Assembly: GCA_040753075.1 (NCBI GenBank)
Contig: JBFMHA010000057.1
Location: 1-24,248 of the forward strand
From: UBA6814 sp040753075
GTDB taxonomy: Bacteria > Desulfobacterota > Desulfovibrionia > Desulfovibrionales > Desulfovibrionaceae
Length of the DNA: 24,248 nucleotides
Reading direction: 5' to 3'
The position numbers were made by a program, and so were the translations under genes. The notes under the pieces are model-generated. The model worked only from the letters and a program-made list of their open reading frames with translations. It did no database searches and was not told the DNA's origin. Below, in pieces: positions 15,004-22,200 of the stretch (positions are counted from its first letter, which is position 1; the number at the start of each line of letters is the position of its first letter).

Positions 15004-15365
15004 GGAGCCCGCAGGTCCGCAGCCACAGCGCTCATTGGGCGCGCCCCATCCACTATGCCTGGCGAAAAGACGAACTCACCCGCTCCTCACTCGGAGAAGA
15101 TGAACTGAAGGCGATACCGGCAAGCGACCGCCCGGCAACGCCGAGAGGATGTGATCATCCGCGCCGGCCAGTTGTCCACACCCCTTGTTCACGGAATTCA
15201 CGCGAACAAGGGAGACCAAGGCGTAAACCGCAGATCCAGACGCCCGAACCAGACACTAGAGCCCAACAGAAAGGATGAAACACGGGAAAGGGAAGGCGGG
15301 AAAAGCAGGCGGCCGCACCGTCCGGGGAGATCCCCTTCAACGTCTGGCCGCCGAGGCGGAGGCAG
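15004..15365. other. Intergenic region with an isolated inverted repeat
   Basis: No supported gene lies in these 362 bases between the convergent JDVT-CTERM gene and the glycan operon. It contains a perfect 9-bp inverted repeat CCCTTGTTC (15182-15190) / GAACAAGGG (15204-15212) with a 13-base spacer and no T run, and a probable terminator for the minus-strand operon (15301-15352). Otherwise nothing is recognisable. Confidence 0.5.
15301..15352 (-). terminator. Possible terminator of the glycan operon
   Basis: On the minus strand GGCGGCC (15352-15346) pairs with GGCCGCC (15314-15308). The 31-base interior itself contains a GGGG-ATCT-CCCC hairpin. The stem is followed by TGCTTTT (15307-15301). 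It lies just past the stop of the DUF2304 gene. The long interior makes it a weaker candidate than the other terminators here. Confidence 0.4.
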
Positions 15366-15728
15366 CTACGCGGAGTGATCGTCCCCAGGAGCCTTCCTGG
15401 CCTCGGCCTCGTACATGGCCAGGCGCTGGGCCAAGCGGCGCAGGTCGCGCTCGTGCCGGGAGCGGTCCACGTCCATGAACAGGGTCTTGAGGCCGAGCAC
15501 GGCCAGGGCCAGGGTGAGGACCAGGGTGGGCGGGTAGGAGACCCCGAAGAACCGGGCCAGCCAGTCGGAAAGCCGGGGGAACAGCCCGAAGAGCACGACC
15601 AGGCCGGCCGCCGCCAGCCACCACAAGGAGTACCTGGTGTGCAAGCGGTCCTTGCGCACCAGGATGATGATGGCGGCGGCTATGCCCAGGCCGATGCCTG
15701 CGGTGGTCCAGTTGAGCGAGATCATCAT
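15366..15728 (-). CDS. DUF2304 family small membrane protein
   Basis: This 120-residue protein has three predicted membrane helices (about 8-24, 35-51, 64-86), a charged loop RKDRLHTRYSLWWL between the first two, FGVSYPPTLV before the third, and a cytoplasmic helical tail (RHERDLRRLAQRLAMYEAE). This pattern matches DUF2304, a family often encoded next to polyprenyl-phosphate sugar transferases and thought to assist them. The start is one of two tandem ATGs (15728 or 15725) directly behind a GGGGGG stretch, 8 bases after the glycosyltransferase stop; the first is listed. It is the last gene of the minus-strand cluster. The biochemical role of DUF2304 is not established. Confidence 0.75.
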   Translation of the reverse strand: MMISLNWTTAGIGLGIAAAIIILVRKDRLHTRYSLWWLAAAGLVVLFGLFPRLSDWLARFFGVSYPPTLVLTLALAVLGLKTLFMDVDRSRHERDLRRLAQRLAMYEAEARKAPGDDHSA

Positions 15729-15736
15729 CCCCCCGG

Positions 15737-16453
15737 TCAGGACAGGAACATCCGCTTGATGGCTTGCCCATGCATGCTGCGGGAAACCGAGAGCACGGTG
15801 CTGGCCAGCATGTACCGGCTCACCGCGAACCAGGTGTCGAACACCCGGGAATGGCCGTACTCCCGAGGACACATGGACACCTGGCGCTCGACCACCCGCA
15901 TGTTGGCCCGCAACAGCAGGAGCAGGACCCCGATGTCCTGGTAATCGAGCAGGGTGGCCTCGGGCGAGGCCAGCAGGGCGATGGCCCGGCGGTTGTAGGC
16001 CCTGAACCCGCTGGTCAGGTCCTGCAAGGCCAGCCCGGTCATGCCCCGGAAGAGCCTCCAGGCCAGCCGGCGGCAGGCGCTGCCCCGCTCCGGACAGGAC
16101 CCGATGGTCACGTCGGCCTCGCCGCTGCGCAGGGGCTGCAGCAGGAGGTCCACGTCCTCGGGCGCGTGCTGGCCGTCGGCGTCCATGGTCAGGGCCTCGC
16201 CATAACCATGCCGCAGGGCATAGCGCAGGCCGGCCTGGATGGCCCCCCAGGCCCCCAGGTGGATGGGCAGGCTGAGCACCTCGGCCCCGGCCCGGCGCGC
16301 CGCCCGGGCCGTGCCGTCCCCGCTCACGTCGTCCACCACCAGGACCCGGAAGCCTTCCCGGGCCAGGATGGGCCGCACCACCGACTCAACGCTACGAACC
16401 TCATCCCGGGCCGGGATGATGACCAGGACCGGGCTCGGTCCCGGAGCGTTCAC
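15737..16453 (-). CDS. Family 2 glycosyltransferase, polyprenyl-phosphate sugar transferase type
   Basis: This is a GT-A fold enzyme of 238 residues without obvious membrane helices. It carries VIIPARDE (11-18), VVDDVSGDGT (39-48) for nucleotide-sugar binding, and MDADGQHAPEDV (90-101) with the DxD metal motif D91/D93. DLTSGFRAYNRRAI (145-158) is typical of the dolichyl/undecaprenyl-phosphate mannose or glucose synthase group. It would move a sugar from a nucleotide donor onto a lipid phosphate at the inner face of the membrane. The start is GTG at 16453, overlapping the epimerase stop (GTGA). The downstream DUF2304 gene is a common partner. The donor sugar cannot be told from sequence. Confidence 0.87.
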   Translation of the reverse strand: MNAPGPSPVLVIIPARDEVRSVESVVRPILAREGFRVLVVDDVSGDGTARAARRAGAEVLSLPIHLGAWGAIQAGLRYALRHGYGEALTMDADGQHAPEDVDLLLQPLRSGEADVTIGSCPERGSACRRLAWRLFRGMTGLALQDLTSGFRAYNRRAIALLASPEATLLDYQDIGVLLLLLRANMRVVERQVSMCPREYGHSRVFDTWFAVSRYMLASTVLSVSRSMHGQAIKRMFLS

Positions 16454-17385
16454 CGGACGTTCTCCCCGCCGTTGTTGCGCACCAGCAGGCCGCCGATGCT
16501 GCGCTCCTCGGGATGGACCTGTTCGTACAGTTCGGCCAGGCAGTCCAGCAGGCCCTGGCCCAGGTCGGTGTAGCTCTCGCCCACCAGCTTGCGCCCCACC
16601 CGGGGCAGGAAGTTGTAGGGGGTGATGGTGTAGTGCCCGGACAGCGGCTTGTTCTCGAAGCGCATCGCCGGTCGCCCCCCGAGCATCTCCCGCACCATCT
16701 CCATGAGGTCGCGCACCCGGCAGGGGTAGGGGCCGGTGAGGATCACGTGCTGGTTGGCGAACTCCGGCTCCAGGGCCTTCACCGACAGGAGCGCGGCGTC
16801 GCGCACGTGGATGTACTCCCGCTGCTCGTCCCCGCTGCCGGAATAGGAGACCTCGCCCCGGGTCATGGCCGCGTGCAGGATCCGGTAGATGCCGTTGCGG
16901 CTGTCCGCGCGCCGGCCGTACAGGGACCCGTAGCGCAGGATGGTGTAGGGGATGCCGTAGCGCTCCTGGAAGGCCTCGATGATCCGCTCCGAGGCCTGCT
17001 TGCTGGCCCGGTAGAAGGATCCGCGCTCGGAATACACGTAGACCGTGCTGGCGAACACGTAGCGCCGCACCGCCTCGCGCTGGCAGGCGTCCAGGATGTG
17101 GGTGTTGCCCAGGACGTTCAGCTTGACCGTGTCCACGGGCTTGTCCCGGGACTCGTCGATGTCAGCCAGGCCCGCGAAGTTGTAGACCACGGCGGCCCCG
17201 GCCACGGCCCGGGCCACGGCCGCGGGGTCCAGGATGTCGCACCGGACCATCTCCTGGCCCGGCGCGAGAAAGGGGGAGTCCGCGATGTCGCAGATGCGCA
17301 CCGCCCAGCCCGCCTCCTGCAGCGCGTCGGCCACATGGCTTCCCAGGAAGCCCGACCCGCCGAAGACCACCGCCAGTTCGCTCAC
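16450..17385 (-). CDS. NAD-dependent epimerase/dehydratase, extended SDR
   Basis: This is a 311-residue Rossmann enzyme acting on nucleotide sugars. The cofactor motif GGSGFLGSHV is at 9-18. An acidic residue after the second strand (D33) favours NAD(H). ASTVYVYS (112-119) holds the catalytic Ser/Thr, and Y125-x3-K129 (YRASK) is the catalytic pair. LRYGSLYG and REYIHVRDAA further on are typical of the UDP-glucose 4-epimerase/dehydratase group. The start is GTG at 17385, supported by GGAGGGG just upstream. The gene has its own promoter (17452-17480) and overlaps the glycosyltransferase gene by four bases. The exact substrate is unknown. It could be an epimerase, dehydratase or reductase. Confidence 0.88.
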   Translation of the reverse strand: MSELAVVFGGSGFLGSHVADALQEAGWAVRICDIADSPFLAPGQEMVRCDILDPAAVARAVAGAAVVYNFAGLADIDESRDKPVDTVKLNVLGNTHILDACQREAVRRYVFASTVYVYSERGSFYRASKQASERIIEAFQERYGIPYTILRYGSLYGRRADSRNGIYRILHAAMTRGEVSYSGSGDEQREYIHVRDAALLSVKALEPEFANQHVILTGPYPCRVRDLMEMVREMLGGRPAMRFENKPLSGHYTITPYNFLPRVGRKLVGESYTDLGQGLLDCLAELYEQVHPEERSIGGLLVRNNGGENVR

Positions 17386-17451
17386 GTCCCCTCCGCTTCA
17401 TGCCGAAAGCCGCACGCCGCGCGGCGCGGGCGCGCAGGATGAATCGATACC

Positions 17452-17480
17452 ACTATAAGCCAGGACAGGGTGAAGTTCAA
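17452..17480 (-). promoter_or_regulatory. Internal sigma-70 promoter ahead of the epimerase gene
   Basis: On the minus strand TTGAAC (17480-17475; 4 of 6) and TATAGT (17457-17452; 5 of 6) are 17 bases apart. This lies in the 108-bp gap between the cytidylyltransferase and epimerase genes. The expected start site is near 17445, leaving a leader of about 60 bases that contains the palindrome CGCCGCGCGGCG. Confidence 0.55.
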
Positions 17481-17493
17481 GAAAGAACGTCTG

Positions 17494-18285
17494 TTAGCTC
17501 TCTATCCCGACCAGTTCGTCCCGATAGGATGCGAACAGGGCGTCGCCGGCCATGAGCGCCTCGGCCGCCGCCAGGTCCTGCGGGGTGTCCACGCTCACGG
17601 TGCGGGCCGCGGTGCGCACCATGCGGACCTTGAGCCCGTGCTCCAGGACCCGGAGCATGTCCACGGACTCGGCCACCTCCAGGGGGGTGGGGACCAGGGA
17701 GTTGAACTTCAGGAGGAAGTCCCGGCGGAAGGGGATGATGCAGACCTGCTTGTACATGGCCAGGTCCCTGGCCCCCTTCCTCCAGGAGGGAATGGGCTCG
17801 CGGGAGAAGTACAGGGCGTTGTCCGCCAGGTCCACCACCACCTTGACCTCGTTGGGGTCGTCCTGTTCCTCGCGGGAGTGCAGCGGGGCCATGAGGTTGA
17901 CCACCTGGAGGTCCGGCTCGGCCGCGAAGGGCGCCACGGCCTCGGAAACCATCCGGGGCGTGACCAGGGGCTCGTCGCCCTGGACCATGACCACCAGGTC
18001 GCTCCTGCCCAGGTCTTTCTCGATGGCCAGCATGGCCTCGGCGCAGCGGTCCGAGCAGCGTTCGTGGGTGTCCGCGGTCATCACCGCCCGGCCGCCGATG
18101 GCCGCGACGTAGTCGGCGATGACCTGGTCGCAGGTGGCCACGAAGGTCCTCTCCGGCCCGAGGGCCAGGCAGACCCGCTTCCACACGTGGCCGACCATGG
18201 GGACGCCGGCGATGGGGGCCAGGGGTTTGCCGGGGAAGCGGGAGGAGCCCATGCGGGCCGGGATGATCGCGATGGCGGTGCTCAT
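17494..18285 (-). CDS. KdsB-like CMP-sugar-acid cytidylyltransferase
   Basis: This 263-residue enzyme is of the 3-deoxy-manno-octulosonate cytidylyltransferase family, which joins CTP to a 2-keto-3-deoxy sugar acid to give the CMP-sugar. The CTP-binding P-loop IIPARMGSSRFPGKPL is at 7-22. VMVQGDEPLV (99-108) carries the metal-binding Asp104. FVATCDQVI (48-56) and the C-terminal VSVDTPQDLAAAE also fit. The segment equivalent to the SGTDR loop of KdsB reads HERCSDRCAEA here (74-84), so the sugar substrate may differ from KDO. The ATG at 18285 overlaps the aldolase stop by four bases. A cell's housekeeping kdsB may be elsewhere, so no gene symbol is given. A 3-deoxy sugar acid is the safest substrate statement. 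Confidence 0.82.
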   Translation of the reverse strand: MSTAIAIIPARMGSSRFPGKPLAPIAGVPMVGHVWKRVCLALGPERTFVATCDQVIADYVAAIGGRAVMTADTHERCSDRCAEAMLAIEKDLGRSDLVVMVQGDEPLVTPRMVSEAVAPFAAEPDLQVVNLMAPLHSREEQDDPNEVKVVVDLADNALYFSREPIPSWRKGARDLAMYKQVCIIPFRRDFLLKFNSLVPTPLEVAESVDMLRVLEHGLKVRMVRTAARTVSVDTPQDLAAAEALMAGDALFASYRDELVGIES

Positions 18286-19052
18286 TGCTGCTTGTCCTTC
18301 AGCACCGCCACGCCCGTGCGGGCGGCGGTGTCCAGCATGCGGATGTCCAGGCTGTAGGCCACGAAGCGGTAGCCCTGGTCCAGCCGTTGGGCCAGGGCCG
18401 CGGGGTCGGGTTCGATGACGTGGATGCCCGAGAGCGCGCCCCGGGCCGCAGCCACCTCCCGGATGCGGTCCATGGCCGCCAGGAAGTCGGGGTGCGCGAA
18501 GTCTCCGGGCCGGCCCAGGGAGCCGGACAGGTCGTAGGGCCCCACCAGGAAGCCGTCCACCCCCGGGGTGTCCAGGATGGCCTGGAGGTTCTCCACCGCC
18601 CGGATGTGCTCCACCTGGACGATGACCAGGGCGTTGTCCGCCAGCCAGTCCTTGTATTCGGCGAAGCCCGCGCCGTACCGGGCGGCCCGGGCCAGCCCGA
18701 CGCCGCGGGTCCCGCGCGGCGGGTAGTGGACCGCGGCCACCGCGGCCCGGGCCTCCTCCGGGGTGTTGACCATGGGCACGATGACCCCGTGCGCTCCCGC
18801 GTCCATGACCCGCTTGATCTGGACGTGGTCGTTCCAGGACAGGCGCACGAGCGGCGCGGCCCCGCTCAGGCCGATGACCCGGATGAGCTCCTCCGCCTCG
18901 CGGATGGTGATGACGCTGTGCTCCAGGTCCACGGCCAGCCAGTCGAAGCCGGCCCGGGCCATGATCTCGGCCAGGCCCGGATGGGCCAGGGTGATCCAGG
19001 AGCCCACCGCGGTCCCGCCCGCAGCCAGGATTTTCTTGAGTGATTTCTGCAT
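18282..19052 (-). CDS. HpcH/HpaI family aldolase (class II, pyruvate aldolase)
   Basis: This 256-residue TIM-barrel enzyme reversibly joins pyruvate to an aldehyde. Key family residues are present at almost the same numbers as in HpaI: D42-x-E44-H45 (VDLEHS), R70 (PLVRLSWND), PPRGTRGVG (111-119), metal ligand E148 (VQVEHI) and D174 in GPYDLS (171-176). The start ATG 19052 follows AGGAGG at good spacing; longer in-frame starts lack one. Family members act in catabolism of hydroxyphenylacetate and of 2-keto-3-deoxy acids. Here the neighbour, which overlaps by four bases, activates a sugar acid with CTP, so a role in making a 2-keto-3-deoxy sugar acid for a surface glycan is inferred. A plain 2-keto-3-deoxy-acid aldolase is the alternative. 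Confidence 0.85.
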   Translation of the reverse strand: MQKSLKKILAAGGTAVGSWITLAHPGLAEIMARAGFDWLAVDLEHSVITIREAEELIRVIGLSGAAPLVRLSWNDHVQIKRVMDAGAHGVIVPMVNTPEEARAAVAAVHYPPRGTRGVGLARAARYGAGFAEYKDWLADNALVIVQVEHIRAVENLQAILDTPGVDGFLVGPYDLSGSLGRPGDFAHPDFLAAMDRIREVAAARGALSGIHVIEPDPAALAQRLDQGYRFVAYSLDIRMLDTAARTGVAVLKDKQQ

Positions 19053-19064
19053 CCGCCCCTCCTG

Positions 19065-19087
19065 CCCCGGCAAGCCGGGGTTGTCAA
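19065..19087 (-). promoter_or_regulatory. Upstream element of the aldolase operon
   Basis: On the minus strand TTGACA (19087-19082, a perfect -35 hexamer) is followed at once by the inverted repeat CCCCGGC-TT-GCCGGGG (19080-19065). No acceptable -10 is found at 16-18 bp, where the ribosome site lies instead. Promoter status is doubtful. The inverted repeat could be an operator, or a hairpin reducing read-through from the RTX gene. Confidence 0.25.
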
Positions 19088-19171
19088 TGCGCGGAACGGT
19101 ACGCCGCGGCCTTGAAAGGCCAATTTCCCGGCCCAGGGCGCAAGGCGCCGGAAAGATTCCCGCCACTCCGC

Positions 19172-19204
19172 AAAGAAGACGGCCCGGGCGGGGGCCCGGG
19201 CCGT
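19172..19204 (-). terminator. Intrinsic terminator of the RTX gene
   Basis: ACGGCCCGGGC and GCCCGGGCCGT (19204-19194 with 19189-19179, minus strand, 4-base loop) form a perfect 11-bp stem, followed by CTTCTTT. It begins 26 bases past the RTX stop codon and separates that gene from the aldolase operon. Confidence 0.85.
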
Positions 19205-19229
19205 TCCGCAGTCCGGAAAGGGGCCGGCG

Positions 19230-22200
19230 TCAGGTAATGACGATGTCCGTGTTCTCCACGTGGCTGTTGGAGCCCGAGGCGATGGTGGCCACCTGCAGGG
19301 CCGTGCCCGACCCGGCCGTGCCGTCGGCGTCGTACCACAGGGTGCGGTCCTGATCGTTGTACACGAACGTGGGCGCGCTGGTGCCGTCGACCAGGGTCCC
19401 GCCGGAGTACCCGCTCGCGCTGATGTCTTCGAAGTTGGCGAAGTTGAGCGTCCCTGGGGCCAGGCCGCCGAAGGCCGAGCCCGCGAAACTGAACTTGTCC
19501 AGCCCGCCGGTGAAGTCCTTGATGGTGTCCCCGATCTCGCTGGTGCTCGCGTAGTGATACACGTCCGCCCCGTCGCCGCCGGACAGGGTGTCTGCGCCGC
19601 CGCCGCCCACCAGGGTGTCGTTCCCGCCGTTGCCGAACAGGCTGTTGGCGCCGGCGCAGCCCACGATGGAGTCGTTGCGTTCCGAGCCGTAGACGTGCTC
19701 GAAGTTCTGGAAGGTGTCCGTGCCGTGGTCCGCGCCCGTTGCCGTGCCCGAAAGCAGGCTCACGGTGACGCCGGCGGTGGGGTTGTCGCATTCGAAGCTC
19801 AGCCAGTCGTTGCCAACGCCGCCGTCCATGCTGTCGTTTCCGGCCTCGCCGTTCAGGGTGTCGTCCCCGTCGCCGCCGGTGAGCGTGTCGTTGCCGTATT
19901 CGCCCATGAGGTAGTCGTTGCCCGCGCCGCCGTCCATGCTGTCGTTGCCGGCGCAGCCGTCCAGCACGTTGTTGCCGGAATCGCCCATGATGGTGTCGCC
20001 GTAGATCGTGCCCCCGATGTTCTCGATGCCCGAGAGGGAGTCGGTCCCCTGGCCCGTGGCCACGCCCGACAGCAGGTTCACGGACACGCCCGTGCTGCTG
20101 CCCGAGAACTCGACCCAGTCAGTGCCCACGCCGCCCACCAGGGTGTCGTTGCCGTCCTGGCCGAACAGGGTGTCGTCGCCGTCGCCGCCGTCCAGCCAGT
20201 CGTTGCCCGCGCCGCCCAGGAGGCAGTCGTTGCCGTATTCGCCGAAGACCGTGTCGTTGCCCGTGCTGCCGATGAACGTGTCGTTGCCGCCGTCCATGTA
20301 CAGGGTGTAGGTGAGGCTCCCGGTGGCGGTGAAGGAGCCGGGGCCAGACGAGAGGTGGACCTCCTCGAACCCGGTCCACGATGCGCTCCCGTAGTACGAG
20401 GTGAGGTACAGGGTGTCCGTGCCCAGGCCGCCGTCCAGGTTCGAGTCCCCGGACCCGTACAGGGTGACCCTGTCGTCCCCGTCCCCGCCGGATATGGAGT
20501 CGTAGCCGTAGCCTCCGGAGATGATGTCGTTGCCGGAGCCGCCGTCCAGGGTGTCGTTGCCGTAACCGCCGTCCAGGGTGTCGTCGCCGGCCTCGCCGTA
20601 GAGCGAATCGTTGCCCGATTCGCCGAACAGGCAGTCGTTCCCGGTCCCGCCGTAGATCAGGTCGTTGCCGTCACCGCCGTACAGGCAGTCGTGGCCGTCG
20701 CCGCCGTTCAGGGTGTCGTCGCCGTATTCGCCCTTGATCAGGTTGTTGCTGGTGCAGCCGACCAGGGAGTCGGCGTAGTCCGAGCCGTAGAGGAGGGTGA
20801 AGCCGGAGAAGCCGTCGCTCCCCTGGCCAGCGGCCGTGCCCGCCAGGAGGTTCACCGTGACCCCGGAGGCTGCGCCCGCGTAGGACAGCCAGTCGTACCC
20901 CGCATCGCCGAGCATGCAGTCGTCGCCATCGCCGCCCAGCACGGTGTCCGCGTAGGAGGAGGAGTCCACGGCGTTCAGGGTGTCGTTGCCCTGGTTGCCC
21001 ATGAGGCAGTCGTCGCCGTCGCCGCCGTTCAGGCTGTCGTTGCCGTAGTCGCCGTAGAGCCGGTCGTTGCCGGCCTCGCCCAGGAGGATGTCGTTCCCGT
21101 CCAGGGAGTCGCCCGTGCTGTTGGCGAGCAGATCCTTGCTGCCGAACAGATAGTCGTCGCCGTCGCCGCCGTAGAGGGTGTCCATGCCCTGGCCGCCGAA
21201 CAGCGAGTTGGCCGCGGAGTCGCCCACCAGGCTGTCGCCCAGGGTGGTCCCTATGACTCCCTCGATGCCCACCAGGGTGTCGGTGGTCGCCGAATAGCTG
21301 GCCCTCCCGTAGTTCGGACTCCCGTAAGAACCGCCGAGCGCGATGGTGGAGCCCAGGTCGAGGGTCACGGTGACGGCCGTGGACAGGCCGCTGTAGTCGA
21401 CCAGGTCGCTGCCGCTGCCGCCGATCAGAGTGTCGCTGGTCAGGCTGCCCGCCAGGGTGTCGTTGCCGTCTTCGCCATCGTGGAAGTCCGCGCCCCCCGA
21501 GGTCCCGATGGAGTCGTTGCCCGAGCCGCCGAACAGGCTGCCGCTGCCCGTGCCGCCCATGAGCGTGTCGTTGTAGGAGGTGCCGTAGGCCGCCTCCACG
21601 CCGGTGAGGGAGTCCACGTCGCTCCCGGACGTGGCGCTGCCGCTGGCGAAATTGAGGCTCACCGCGGAGCTGAGGTCGCTGAAGAACACCGTGTCGCTGC
21701 CCGTGCCGCCCACGAAGGTGTCGCTGCCCGAGCCGCCGTACAGGGAGTTCTCTCCCATCGAGCCCACCAGGCAGTCGTTGCCCGTCCCGCCGATCAGGCA
21801 GTCGTTGCCCTGGCCTCCGGTGAGCGTGTCGTTGCCCGAGCCGCCGTCCAGGGTGTCGTTCTTGGCCCCGCCGACCAGGGTGTCGTTGCCGTCATACCCC
21901 ACGAACCAGACCCCGTAGTTCGAACCTCCGGTCACCTCCAGGGAGTCGCCGCCCGCGCCGCCCCGCACATTGTAGATGCCGGACAGGGAATCCTCGCCCT
22001 CGCCGCTCATGGTGCCGGCGCCCGAGTCGGCGTTGAGGCCCAGGGTCAGGCCGGACGTGCTGGAGGCGTAGTCCGCCCAGTCGTTGCGGTAGGAGCTCTC
22101 GCCGATCAGGCAGTCATTGCCCGCTCCGCCGATGAGGGTGTCGGCCGTGTGGAGACCGGCAACCAGGCTGTCGTTGCCCGCCCCGCCCAGCAGTCTGTTG

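Noticed and set aside
15172..15180. DnaA-box-like TTGTCCACA
   Set aside because: It has one mismatch to the consensus, is a single copy, and there is no AT-rich unwinding region or dnaA/dnaN nearby, so there is no sign of an origin.
15151..15378. Possible 75-codon gene in the convergent gap
   Set aside because: Its composition is basic, low-complexity and unlike a folded protein. It overlaps the end of the DUF2304 gene and its terminator and has no known domain.
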